Shown: positions 42,804 through 50,993, counted from the first letter of the stretch. The stretch: DNA of 53,012 nt from Rhodoluna sp. (GCF_024639375.1 NZ_JAHEIM010000006.1:1-53012), one strand, 5' to 3'. Translations and numbers: made by a program. The notes: a model not told the origin generated them from the sequence alone.

Positions 42804-44195
42804 ATGAAGCAAAATGAAGATTCGACCCAACCTCAGGTTTGCCCTTACTCAGGCGCCGTGCTTCCGAGCTCGGCGAATACGCCACAAACCGAGGCAAAGC
42901 CAATTGTGATGCGCATGGATGCCGACACCGAGGAGACCACTGTAAAGGCGCCGATAGTTGAGCCGCCAGAAGGTTCAAATATTTTCTACGATCCACTTTC
43001 GTACGCAATTTACGACCACCCTTATGACGTATACAAGCAACTACGCGACAAGGCCCCGGTTTACTTCAGCCCACGCCTAGGCGTCTATGTGCTCTCGCGC
43101 TATGAGGACGTAATGGCTGCCTTTAAGAACCACGAGCACATGGTGAGCAAGTTTGGCAATGACATCGATGGCACCCACGATTCATACGGCAAGGGCAACC
43201 TAGTTGCTCAGGATCCTCCTCGCCACACCGCTTTGCGCCAAGCCGTTCGTCGCGTGTTTGCTTTGCGTGAAATTCTGGCTAAAGAAGATGGAATGCGACT
43301 TGTTGCTAAAGAGCTTCTGAATGACATGAAAAAGAATGGCGGCGGTGACTTTGCCACCGAATTTGCTTTGCCTTTAGCATTTGCCACAACAACCCGACTA
43401 ATTGGCTTGCCTGGCTCAAAAGAAGACATTAACTGGTTAGTCGACCACCTAAGCCGCTCAATGGTGCGCACCGTCGGTGAGCTGGGTGTTCCTGAAGACG
43501 CTTCGACTTCAAACTTTGAAGCTGAAGAGTACATTCACTCTGTGGTTCAAAAGCGTATGGATGAGTTGGCTGCTGGCGCTGACGCAAACGTCTCAGACGT
43601 GATCACGCAGGTGCTTGCCTCGGTAGAAAAAGGCAAGGTTGACGATGACGAAGTAGTTGGCCTCGCCCACTTGATCTACTCTGCATCAACAGATGCACCT
43701 TCAGCACTGCTAACAAACTGCGTGGCAGTCCTCGACAAATTTCCGCACCTTCAGGTATTCCTTCGAGAGAACCCATCGATGATTACCAACTTCATCGAAG
43801 AAGTACTTCGTTATGACACTCCTGGTCAAAACGTTTCGCGCCAAACAACCGCTGAACTAGTTTTTCAGGGCGTTACGATTCCTGCAAACTCTCGAGTCAT
43901 GCTGCTTCAGGGCTCGGCCAACCGCGACGAACGCGTATTCGAAAATCCGGATGAGTTTGATCTAACCCGAGACTTTTCAAAGCAAACCAAGTTGGCATCT
44001 TTCGGCGATGGAATTCACGCTTGTATGGGTGCACCGCTTGCGCGTTTGATGGCTCGTCTGGCAGTTGAAGTAATTCTTGAACAATCTGATGAGATTCGCA
44101 TCGTAGGGTTCCCAGAGCGTTGGGTGAAACAACTAGTGCGTGGATTCTCGAAGCTACCAATCAAATTTGTTGCCGGCGGAACCAACTTCGCATAG
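42804..44195 (+). CDS. Cytochrome P450
   Basis: A 463-residue soluble bacterial P450. The heme loop is FGDGIHACMGAP with the proximal Cys407; the K-helix ExxR is Glu333-Arg336 in EEVLRYDTP; the C-helix has QDPPRHTALR. The I-helix reads HLIYSASTDAPSALL where most P450s have AGxET; the usual acid-threonine pair is not in the normal order, so the oxygen-activation site is atypical. The N-terminus is about 40 residues longer than usual and contains CPYSG. Its redox partners are encoded divergently. Substrate unknown; the linked aldo-keto reductase and creatininase-like genes hint at a catabolic role. Confidence 0.93.
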   Translation: MKQNEDSTQPQVCPYSGAVLPSSANTPQTEAKPIVMRMDADTEETTVKAPIVEPPEGSNIFYDPLSYAIYDHPYDVYKQLRDKAPVYFSPRLGVYVLSRYEDVMAAFKNHEHMVSKFGNDIDGTHDSYGKGNLVAQDPPRHTALRQAVRRVFALREILAKEDGMRLVAKELLNDMKKNGGGDFATEFALPLAFATTTRLIGLPGSKEDINWLVDHLSRSMVRTVGELGVPEDASTSNFEAEEYIHSVVQKRMDELAAGADANVSDVITQVLASVEKGKVDDDEVVGLAHLIYSASTDAPSALLTNCVAVLDKFPHLQVFLRENPSMITNFIEEVLRYDTPGQNVSRQTTAELVFQGVTIPANSRVMLLQGSANRDERVFENPDEFDLTRDFSKQTKLASFGDGIHACMGAPLARLMARLAVEVILEQSDEIRIVGFPERWVKQLVRGFSKLPIKFVAGGTNFA

Positions 44196-44206
44196 TTGCG
44201 ACGTAG

Positions 44207-44245
44207 AAAAACCCCGAGTCTTTGACCCGGGGTTTTTCTTTTTTA
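44207..44245. terminator. Bidirectional terminator between P450 and creatininase-like genes
   Basis: AAAAACCCC (44207-44215) pairs with GGGGTTTTT (44229-44237), with inner GAGTC/GACCC pairing, followed by CTTTTTTT on the plus strand. On the minus strand it ends GGGGTTTTTC. It ends both convergent genes; the creatininase-like stop lies at its edge. Confidence 0.9.
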
Positions 44246-44974
44246 GCTAATTTCTGAAATCTTGGCGATTATCTTGTCGCTGATTTTCAGCACCAAACCA
44301 TTAGCGTCTTCTGGGCGATAGTTTCTTGGGTCTGGCCCAAAGACACCCCAAAGCACATGTTGCGGATCATGTCGGTGCAGACCGTAGGGGTCACCGTCTG
44401 GGTCATCTGCGGGGTGATCTTCCAGGTTTGGCAAAGCGCTGATATCTATGGTTTCAGGCTGGAATCTAGATAAAACAGTAGTTTCAAAAAAGCCGGCATG
44501 GTCGGGGCTTGGTGCATCATCCAAAGGCATGTTGATTGCTAACGGCAGCACCTTTAGTTGGCTTGCGCCCTGGTTCCAATCTGCTGCAATTGAATCGATC
44601 ATCTCTAGTTGTTCTGGCGCAAAGTGTCCGCTGAACAAGACGGCAATCTTCACTTCAAAATCGTTGAGTCGCTTCAAGGTGTTCATCAAAATTGAACGTA
44701 TTTCAGCTTCGCCATCCATCATGATGGTCCACGGATAGGTTTTGTGCCCCCCTCCGGTTCCAACATATAGCGGAGGAAGCACAACGCCACCGAACCGAGA
44801 CGCAGTGAGGCATGTGATGCCGTGTGCGTTCAACGTGTCAAGGCCAATTGGAAGATGCTCTTGGTGAAACTCAGTTGCACCAATTGGAATATAGACAACA
44901 GATTTTTTGGCAAGGGCCTCACGAATTTGACCCGGGCGCAGAACTTCTGCCTGCACATTTCTAAATTCAGTCAT
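44243..44974 (-). CDS. Creatininase family protein
   Basis: A 243-residue member of the creatininase/MftE/FAPy-hydrolase family of metal-dependent amidohydrolases. The first metal motif GATEFHQEHLPIGLD supplies Glu35, His37 and Asp46. The usual NGHGGN block is here SGHFAPEQ, and the third is DHAGFFETTVLS with a conserved Glu. The altered second block suggests a substrate different from creatinine. AAGGAG lies six bases before the ATG at 44974. It follows the aldo-keto reductase gene by ten bases as one operon. I infer hydrolysis of a lactam or amide intermediate. Confidence 0.82.
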   Translation of the reverse strand: MTEFRNVQAEVLRPGQIREALAKKSVVYIPIGATEFHQEHLPIGLDTLNAHGITCLTASRFGGVVLPPLYVGTGGGHKTYPWTIMMDGEAEIRSILMNTLKRLNDFEVKIAVLFSGHFAPEQLEMIDSIAADWNQGASQLKVLPLAINMPLDDAPSPDHAGFFETTVLSRFQPETIDISALPNLEDHPADDPDGDPYGLHRHDPQHVLWGVFGPDPRNYRPEDANGLVLKISDKIIAKISEIS

Positions 44975-44984
44975 TCGAAACTCC

Positions 44985-45977
44985 TTAGGCCGGGCTATTG
45001 ATTTTGTAGTAGTTGCGTGGCCAGTTGAACTCCGCAATTTTTTCGATTAGTTCGGCCGGAAATTCCTGACCATCCGAGTAATCAACGTTGCGGTCTACGC
45101 TTCTTGAATTGCTCATGCCTGGAATGGTGGTGGATACCTTTGGCGAGCTAAGCGAATAGCGCATTGCGGCTTCACCAAGTGATGAATAGTAAGGCTCAAC
45201 AATTTTTTTGAGCTGCTCTACTCGCTCAAATACTTTTGCAAATCGATCGCCACCAAATAGTTCTGCAGGCACTGAGCCAGGCAACCAGGTATTTGGCGTA
45301 TCTTGAGTCCACAAACCTGAGAGTGCCCCGGAATCGAGTGGCACTCTTGCAATTGCTGCAGTGCCGGTTTGCCCACATACATCGAACAAACCTTCTGTTG
45401 CAGGTCGTTGTTCAAACATATTGAAAATCACCTGCACCGATGAAACCAGGTTTAACTTTGCTGGATCAATACCTTCGTTCGGTCTGTAGTCACGAAGTGA
45501 AACACCAATTTGGTCAATTTTTCCTTCGAGACGAAGGTCGTTCAAAGTCTCTAACCAATCAAGCGAGTGCACCAGATCAGGGGCCCAGCAGTGAAGTTGC
45601 AAAAGATCTAGACGTTCAACACCTAGGCGCTGAAGCGCCGAATCAACACCCTGACGCAAATACCAACTCGGGTAACGACCGCGCATTTCAGGATTGTCGT
45701 CATCAGCATCTGGCCACTGCACAGGTTGAATCTTGGTGGCAACATAAATCTTGTTGCCAGTCCACTCTTTCAGAGAGCGACCCACCACCGATTCGCTTCG
45801 GCCACGCCCGTAGAGTTCGGCGGTGTCAACAAAGTTGATTCCCTTTTCATAGGCGTGCAAGAGAGTTTTGACGGAATCGTCGTCATTGACTTCACCCCAT
45901 GTGCCGCCAAGCTGCCAACCACCGAAAGCAATTTCGCTGACTTTCCAGCCAGTCTGCCCAAAATCTCTGTATTCCAC
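44985..45977 (-). CDS. Aldo-keto reductase
   Basis: A 330-residue NADPH-dependent oxidoreductase. The catalytic tetrad is complete: Asp51 and Tyr56 in FVDTAELYGRG, Lys82 in VATKIQP and His129 in LLQLHCW. The C-terminal part includes AAMRYSLSSPKVSTTIPGMSN. The family is close to sugar or sterol-type reductases of the YhdN/tas group. The start is GTG at 45977 with AAAGGA upstream. Its promoter carries a copy of the P450 palindrome, so it is probably in the same regulon. Confidence 0.9.
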   Translation of the reverse strand: MEYRDFGQTGWKVSEIAFGGWQLGGTWGEVNDDDSVKTLLHAYEKGINFVDTAELYGRGRSESVVGRSLKEWTGNKIYVATKIQPVQWPDADDDNPEMRGRYPSWYLRQGVDSALQRLGVERLDLLQLHCWAPDLVHSLDWLETLNDLRLEGKIDQIGVSLRDYRPNEGIDPAKLNLVSSVQVIFNMFEQRPATEGLFDVCGQTGTAAIARVPLDSGALSGLWTQDTPNTWLPGSVPAELFGGDRFAKVFERVEQLKKIVEPYYSSLGEAAMRYSLSSPKVSTTIPGMSNSRSVDRNVDYSDGQEFPAELIEKIAEFNWPRNYYKINSPA

Positions 45978-46024
45978 GATGAATAATCCTTTGCTCGCAA
46001 CATTGAGAGAAAACTTTGGATTAT

Positions 46025-46040
46025 CCTAGCACGTGCCAGT
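46025..46040. promoter_or_regulatory. Second copy of the P450-locus palindrome
   Basis: CCTAGCACGTGCCAGT matches the palindrome at 42753 in 14 of 16 bases, keeping the central core. On the minus strand it runs into TAGGAT (46028-46023), a good -10 box for the aldo-keto reductase operon, in the same geometry as at the P450 promoter. Confidence 0.68.
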
Positions 46041-46074
46041 AAACCTGACTAGAACGGATCGCTGAGCACGGTCC

Positions 46075-46272
46075 CTATTTATCGGTGAAGAAGTGCCAGC
46101 CCAGCCACCACCAGACCACCATTAGGGCCAGGCGGGTATTGCGGTGGTGCATGATGCGGTCGATTAGTCGACCAAAAGGTGCAATCACATCTGGGCGAAT
46201 GCGACCGAGTAACCAAATGACAACCCCAATGAGGATCACAGCGACATACTCAATGACTGGAATCGGAGGCAT
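46075..46272 (-). CDS. Small membrane protein, DUF6186-like
   Basis: A 65-residue protein with a hydrophobic N-terminal helix (VIEYVAVILIGVVIWLL), a polar middle (RLIDRIMHHRNTRLA) and a second helix ending WWWLGWHFF. The Trp-rich end resembles the DUF6186 family known from Microbacteriaceae, from memory. The ATG shares one base with the preceding stop (TAATG). Function unknown. Confidence 0.68.
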   Translation of the reverse strand: MPPIPVIEYVAVILIGVVIWLLGRIRPDVIAPFGRLIDRIMHHRNTRLALMVVWWWLGWHFFTDK

Positions 46273-46838
46273 TAGCGACGACCTCGAGTGATTCTGAGTA
46301 AGCCAACGCCAATCAGCATCCAAACGGTCAAAAAGATTGCGCGACCCCAGTTCGACTCTAAATAAGGGTGTATCAAGATCGAAACCGTCGGATAAGTGGT
46401 GTCATCTTTATATACGTTGGCAAAAATGTAGGCAAAAAGCTCCGAAACAGCCATAAATAGGGCCAGAGTGACCCAGATCCACTTGGTGCGGTTCATCACC
46501 TTGGTAGCCGAAGGCTTTGGCCCGTGGTCACGGTAATAGACCATGACCAAAGCCACGGGAGCCAATACAAAGAAGAGCACGAAGTCTTGCCAGCCGGCTC
46601 GCTCAGAGAAAAACAGCACCGAAGCGCTAACCGCAATCACCGCGGCGATCACCCAAGGGCTTACTTTCGGTCGCTCTGGCATGTGCCAAGGAATCAGCTT
46701 TTTCCAGTCGGCAATCAAAAGGGCCGTACCGGTGCCAAAAATGATGGCATCAACGGTGCTGCCGCGCATGGTGTGAAACATGGTTACAAAGGCAAAGACC
46801 GGCAACCACGGATTTATCCCCAGCAATAGTCTCTTCAC
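46272..46838 (-). CDS. Hypothetical multi-pass membrane protein
   Basis: A 188-residue protein with about five or six hydrophobic segments and short basic loops (RPKVSP, YRDHGPKPSATK). I do not recognise a named family. It is translationally coupled to the small DUF6186-like protein, so the two may form a membrane unit. A 110-base region separates it from the divergent cysK. Confidence 0.65.
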   Translation of the reverse strand: MKRLLLGINPWLPVFAFVTMFHTMRGSTVDAIIFGTGTALLIADWKKLIPWHMPERPKVSPWVIAAVIAVSASVLFFSERAGWQDFVLFFVLAPVALVMVYYRDHGPKPSATKVMNRTKWIWVTLALFMAVSELFAYIFANVYKDDTTYPTVSILIHPYLESNWGRAIFLTVWMLIGVGLLRITRGRR

Positions 46839-46879
46839 ATTTCACAGGCTAGCCGATGGCCGTAACACTCAGAAACACG

Positions 46880-46909
46880 TTCAATCGAGTGTTTGTGGCT
46901 GGCTATATT
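46880..46909 (+). promoter_or_regulatory. Probable cysK promoter
   Basis: TTCAAT (46880-46885) and TATATT (46904-46909) are 18 bases apart, leaving a leader of about 33 bases before the cysK ATG. The -10 box is strong, the -35 moderate. No riboswitch or Cys-rich leader peptide is seen in the leader. Confidence 0.45.
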
Positions 46910-46948
46910 TGCAACAGATGTAATCAACCCTCAAAACAAGGAAGTCTC

Positions 46949-47881
46949 ATGGCGATTTACGACAACATCACCCAGGTAGTAGGAAACACTCCCCTGGTGC
47001 GCATTAACCGAATCATCGACAGCAAGGCTGAGGTTTTGGCCAAGCTTGAGTTCTACAACCCAAGTGCAACCGTTAAAGACCGCATCGGCATCGCCATGGT
47101 TGACGCAGCTGAGAAGTCAGGCGAACTAAAGCCTGGTGGCACCATCGTTGAGGCAACCTCAGGCAACACCGGCATTGCGCTTGCAATGGTTGGTGCAGCT
47201 CGTGGCTACCGAGTAGTTTTGACCATGCCAGATTCAATGAGCCGTGAGCGTCGCACCTTGCTTCGTGCATATGGTGCAGAGCTAGTGCTAACGCCAGCTG
47301 CCGAAGGTATGCGCGGTGCAGTTGCAAAGGCCGAAGAAATCGGCGCAACTCAGGGTGCTGTTTTGGTTCGTCAGTTTGCTAACCCAGCGAACCCAGAGAT
47401 TCACCGCCACACAACTGCACAGGAAATCTGGAACGACACCAACGGTGAAGTTGCAGCTCTCGTTGCTGGTATCGGTACTGGTGGAACCATCACCGGTGTT
47501 GGGCAAGTTCTAAAAGAGAAGAACCCAGACATCAAGGTTTTCGCAATCGAGCCAGAAGCGTCACCGATTCTTAACGGTGGATCACCTGCTGGTCACCCAA
47601 TTCAGGGAATCGGCCCAAACTTCGTTCCAGACATTCTTGACACGCACGTTTATGACGAGGTTCTTGACGCGCCTACCGAAGAAGCAATCAAGTGGGCTCG
47701 TCGTGCGGGTGCAGAAGAAGGCATCCTTGCCGGTATTTCATCTGGTGCGGCGCTTTGGGGCGCAAACCAGATTGCACAGCGCCCAGAATTTGCTGGCAAG
47801 AAGATCGTTGTGATCATTCCTTCATTCGGTGAGCGTTACCTTTCAACCGTGCTTTACAAGGACCTTGCAGACCTCGACTAA
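46949..47881 (+). CDS. cysK: Cysteine synthase A (O-acetylserine sulfhydrylase)
   Basis: A 310-residue PLP enzyme making cysteine from O-acetylserine and sulfide. The PLP lysine is in [11 protein letters not shown], the substrate loop is [12 protein letters not shown], and [12 protein letters not shown] binds the phosphate. The ATG at 46949 is preceded by AAGGAAG; a longer frame upstream covers the promoter. cysE follows 12 bases later, so both steps of cysteine synthesis are in one operon. Confidence 0.96.
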   Translation: MAIYDNITQVVGNTPLVRINRIIDSKAEVLAKLEFYNPSATVKDRIGIAMVDAAEKSGELKPGGTIVEATSGNTGIALAMVGAARGYRVVLTMPDSMSRERRTLLRAYGAELVLTPAAEGMRGAVAKAEEIGATQGAVLVRQFANPANPEIHRHTTAQEIWNDTNGEVAALVAGIGTGGTITGVGQVLKEKNPDIKVFAIEPEASPILNGGSPAGHPIQGIGPNFVPDILDTHVYDEVLDAPTEEAIKWARRAGAEEGILAGISSGAALWGANQIAQRPEFAGKKIVVIIPSFGERYLSTVLYKDLADLD

Positions 47882-47893
47882 ACTAAAGGGACT

Positions 47894-48400
47894 TTGATAA
47901 GACCCGGTGAAGACTTCAAGGCTGGCGTAGAACGCGACCCAGCCACCCGTTCGGCGTTCGAACTGTTTTTGACTTCACCGGGTCTTCACGCACTCTGGTC
48001 ACATCAGGTGGCCCACATGCTTTGGGGTTGGGGTTGGCGCATTCCCGCCCGCATCCACGCTTTCTGGACTCGCTTCTGGACCGGCATTGAAATTCACCCA
48101 GGCGCACAAATTGGCCGCCGCGTAGTTATCGACCACGGAATGGGCGTTGTAATTGGCGAAACCGCAATCATCGGCGACGACGTGATGCTGTACCACGGTG
48201 TCACCCTTGGGGCCAGCGAAATCACCGACGGCAAACGCCACCCAACCATCGGCAACGGCGTGATTATTGGCGCCACCGCGGTTGTTCTGGGCCCAATCAC
48301 CATCGGCGACAACGCCAAAATTGGCGCCAATGCAGTAGTCACTAAGGATGTGCCTGCCGGTGCCGTAGTAATTGGCCCAAGAGGCGAAGTTCGCTCATAG
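47894..48400 (+). CDS. cysE: Serine O-acetyltransferase, short form
   Basis: A 168-residue left-handed beta-helix acetyltransferase. It carries [24 protein letters not shown], the catalytic His-Asp region, and the hexapeptide repeats ending [22 protein letters not shown]. The short type, about 100 residues less than the enteric enzyme, lacks most of the N-terminal helical domain, as usual in actinobacteria and firmicutes. The C-terminus is clipped (GPRGEVRS) and lacks the usual Ile-ending tail that docks into CysK, so complex formation is uncertain. TTG start with AAAGGG upstream. Confidence 0.92.
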   Translation: MIRPGEDFKAGVERDPATRSAFELFLTSPGLHALWSHQVAHMLWGWGWRIPARIHAFWTRFWTGIEIHPGAQIGRRVVIDHGMGVVIGETAIIGDDVMLYHGVTLGASEITDGKRHPTIGNGVIIGATAVVLGPITIGDNAKIGANAVVTKDVPAGAVVIGPRGEVRS

Positions 48401-48409
48401 CGAGCCCAC

Positions 48410-48460
48410 TTGATTTCACAGAATCAAAGCGCATACTGATAACGACGAACGAATAGTTCG
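48410..48460 (+). promoter_or_regulatory. Promoter region of the Cys-rich microprotein gene
   Basis: TTGATT (48410-48415) and CATACT (48432-48437) make a plausible promoter. The -35 overlaps an inverted repeat, TGATT/AATCA (48411-48426), which could be an operator. A small hairpin CGAAC/GTTCG (48446-48460) lies in the leader. Confidence 0.4.
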
Positions 48461-48482
48461 CCTCCATAAACAAGGAGACTCC

Positions 48483-48527
48483 ATGTCAGACGGATGCTGC
48501 GGCGGTAGCTGCAACTGCAAGAAGTAA
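48483..48527 (+). CDS. Cys-rich 14-residue microprotein
   Basis: The frame encodes MSDGCCGGSCNCKK: four cysteines in 14 residues. The ATG has a strong AAGGAG seven bases upstream, and a classical terminator begins six bases after the TAA, so this is a complete stand-alone gene. It lies behind cysK-cysE but has its own likely promoter. It cannot be a leader peptide for a following gene, because the next gene is convergent. A metallothionein-like metal carrier, a thiol buffer or a Cys-sensing 'dummy' mRNA are possibilities. Too short for normal gene callers. Function unknown. Confidence 0.72.
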   Translation: MSDGCCGGSCNCKK

Positions 48528-48533
48528 TTCAAT

Positions 48534-48563
48534 AAAAACCCCGACCGTGGTCGGGGTTTTTTT
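48534..48563. terminator. Strong bidirectional terminator
   Basis: CCCCGACC (48539-48546) and GGTCGGGG (48549-48556), flanked by A5 and T7, make a textbook terminator. It serves the microprotein gene on the plus strand and the DUF1761 gene on the minus strand. Confidence 0.92.
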
Positions 48564-48579
48564 ATTTAAGTTCTTTGGT

Positions 48580-49032
48580 TTAGAACCAGGCTCCCAGGAT
48601 GATTCCGGCCACGGTAACTGCCAAGACGTCTTGACCCACTTCAATCAACCACACCTTGATTGATCGGTATACCTTGTGGTCGGCCTGGCCAAACATGCGG
48701 TGCGAAAGTGAACCAAAGGCTCCAAGTCCAACGCTGAAAGCAAATCCAATTACGGCTCCGGTGCTCCAGTCAACGGTGATTGATGCTGCACGCGCCAACT
48801 CGATGATGATGGCTAATGTAGCTACCTGCACTAGTGCAGCAACATAGGTGCCGCCAAACATAAGCGCGGTTTCGCCACCACTCATTTCAATGCGTTCGGT
48901 TGGCACTTCTCGCCCTTGCGCCTTTATCCAAGTTGGGTAAAAGGTCTTTGGCCCAAACCAGATTGCACCAATCGCGAATGAAGAAAGTGACGCTACGAAA
49001 ACTGCAAGCCAGTTGATGTTTGAAATATCCAT
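48580..49032 (-). CDS. DUF1761 family membrane protein
   Basis: A 150-residue protein with four transmembrane helices. The N-terminal INWLAVFVASLSSFAIGAIWFGP followed by W near position 35 is typical of DUF1761. A late HRMFGQADHKVYRSIKVWLIEVG segment links the last helices. The function of the family is unknown. It lies between the microprotein terminator and the divergent ABC exporter gene. Confidence 0.82.
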   Translation of the reverse strand: MDISNINWLAVFVASLSSFAIGAIWFGPKTFYPTWIKAQGREVPTERIEMSGGETALMFGGTYVAALVQVATLAIIIELARAASITVDWSTGAVIGFAFSVGLGAFGSLSHRMFGQADHKVYRSIKVWLIEVGQDVLAVTVAGIILGAWF

Positions 49033-49110
49033 GCCAAAAGACTACTCAACCTAAACCTCGAAGAATCCGCATTTGACTAGCCAAGTTGGCCAGGGTTTTA
49101 GACTCAAACA

Positions 49111-50961
49111 ATGAGCATGCATGGTGGCGGACCAATGGGAAGATTCTCGACTGACCCAGAACAGATTCGAGCACGCAATGCTTCAGCTCCAAAAATTGAG
49201 AACCTTCTGAAGCGTATCTTCCAACTCTTTGCTCCATATAAGCGGCCCCTCATTGGCACAGCAGTTTTAGTTTTCCTTTCTGCGGCACTATCGGTGATTC
49301 CACCGCTCTTGATTCAGGGAGCTTTTAATAACGCGCTGTTCCCCTCTTCGGGAACGCCGGAACTAAACCTTCTGATGGTTTTCGTGTTGAGCATGATTGG
49401 TATTTGGCTGTTGGCTGCTGTGCTCGGCGTCTGGCAAACCTACCTAACCTCAAATGTGGGAAACAAGGTGATGGGCTCCTTGCGCGTTCGAATGTTTGCC
49501 CACCTGCAAGCCATGGAATTGGCATTTTTCACCAAGACCAAAACTGGAGCGATTCAATCTCGACTGCAAAATGACGTTGGCGGAGTGGCCGGAGTGCTCA
49601 GCAACACAATGAGCAGCATCCTGGGAAGCACCGTGACCGTGTTGGCTTCCTTTGTGGCCATGCTGCTGCTGAGCTGGCAATTGACACTCGTAGCAGTAGT
49701 GATGTTGCCGCTGATGGTTCTGCTGCAGCGCAAAGTTGGCCAGGTGCGAGCCAAGATCGCAAGCAAAACTCAAGAGTCCCTGAGCGAGATGTCGTCAATC
49801 ACCCAGGAATCTTTGGGTGTAAGTGGAATCCTGCTGGCTAAGAGCTTCGGCCGCCAAGCAAGCGAGATTTCTCGCTATGAGACCGAAAACAAAAACCAAA
49901 TTGGTTTGCAGGTGCGACAGACCATGAGCGGTCAAACATTTTTTGCTTTGGTGCAGGTGTTCATGTCATCTATTCCAGCAATCATTTATCTCTGCGCTGG
50001 ATACCTAATTCTCAACGTTGAACCAATCACGGTTGGAACGGTGGTTGCTTTCACCACTGCCCAGGCTCGTCTGCTATTTCCAATGATGAACCTGATGCAA
50101 ATCTCTTTGGATCTGCAAACCTCTCAGGCGCTATTCGCACGTATCTTTGAGTATTTTGACTTGAAACCTTCAATTACAAATAAAAAAGAAACCAAAGCAA
50201 TAAACCAAGCTTTACTCGGCACGCTTGAATTTGAGAATGTGACTTTCGCTTACCCTGAAACCGAAGGCGCCACGGAGCCAACTCTCAAAAACGTGAGCTT
50301 CAAAGTTGAAGTGGGGCAATATGTAGCAATTGTCGGAGCCTCTGGTTCTGGCAAAACCACAATCAGTTATCTAATCCCCCGCTTTTATGACGTGACTGGC
50401 GGGGTCGTGAAATTTACCGGTACCGATGTTCGAGAACTCAATCAAGAAGAGTTGATTCAAAAAATTGGAATCGTGAATCAAGAGACATACCTGTTTTATG
50501 ACACCATTCGCGAAAACCTCGCCTATGCCAAGCCCTCGGCCTCTCAGGCTGAAATTGAGAATGCAGCCAAAGCAGCAAACATCCACGATGTGATTATGAG
50601 CTTTCCCAAGGGATACGAAACCATGGTGGGTGAGCGCGGTTATCGACTAAGTGGTGGCGAGAAACAAAGAATTGCTATTGCGCGAGTGCTTCTGAAAGAC
50701 CCGCCAGTAATTATTTTGGATGAAGCAACAAGTGCCATGGACACCAATTCGGAACGCATCGTGCAAGCTACTCTCGATGCTGCGACTGCCAATCGAACCA
50801 CCATCGCAATTGCTCACCGTTTGTCAACCGTGGCCAATGCCGACATCATTTTGGTTCTGGATAAAGGTGAAATCGTTGAGCGCGGAACGCACCCAGAATT
50901 ACTTGCCGCCAACGGCGCTTATGCGCGCTTGGTGAAATCTCAAAACACTTTCGCGGAGTAA
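49111..50961 (+). CDS. ABC transporter, fused permease and ATPase (MsbA/MdlB-like exporter)
   Basis: A 616-residue half-transporter. Six transmembrane helices (residues about 45-345) precede an ATPase domain with Walker A GASGSGKTT, Q-loop IVNQETYLF, signature LSGGEKQRIAIARVLL, Walker B VIILDEATSAMD and switch His in AIAHRLSTV. It probably works as a homodimer exporting lipids, drugs or peptides; no partner gene is adjacent. The ATG has no RBS, but TAGACT ends six bases upstream, fitting a leaderless mRNA. Substrate unknown. Confidence 0.92.
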   Translation: MSMHGGGPMGRFSTDPEQIRARNASAPKIENLLKRIFQLFAPYKRPLIGTAVLVFLSAALSVIPPLLIQGAFNNALFPSSGTPELNLLMVFVLSMIGIWLLAAVLGVWQTYLTSNVGNKVMGSLRVRMFAHLQAMELAFFTKTKTGAIQSRLQNDVGGVAGVLSNTMSSILGSTVTVLASFVAMLLLSWQLTLVAVVMLPLMVLLQRKVGQVRAKIASKTQESLSEMSSITQESLGVSGILLAKSFGRQASEISRYETENKNQIGLQVRQTMSGQTFFALVQVFMSSIPAIIYLCAGYLILNVEPITVGTVVAFTTAQARLLFPMMNLMQISLDLQTSQALFARIFEYFDLKPSITNKKETKAINQALLGTLEFENVTFAYPETEGATEPTLKNVSFKVEVGQYVAIVGASGSGKTTISYLIPRFYDVTGGVVKFTGTDVRELNQEELIQKIGIVNQETYLFYDTIRENLAYAKPSASQAEIENAAKAANIHDVIMSFPKGYETMVGERGYRLSGGEKQRIAIARVLLKDPPVIILDEATSAMDTNSERIVQATLDAATANRTTIAIAHRLSTVANADIILVLDKGEIVERGTHPELLAANGAYARLVKSQNTFAE

Positions 50962-50963
50962 CA

Positions 50964-50993
50964 AAAGTGGCCACCTCGAAGGGTGGCCACTTT
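50964..50993. terminator. Hairpin between the ABC exporter and nucleotidase genes
   Basis: AAAGTGGCCACC (50964-50975) and GGTGGCCACTTT (50982-50993) form a perfect 12-bp stem with a six-base loop. T tracts are short (TTT, or TTTTGTT on the minus strand), so termination strength is uncertain. It separates convergent genes. Confidence 0.7.

Noticed and set aside
48483-48527. Microprotein as a cysteine-responsive leader peptide
   Set aside because: A strong terminator follows and the next gene runs the opposite way, so there is no downstream gene to attenuate.
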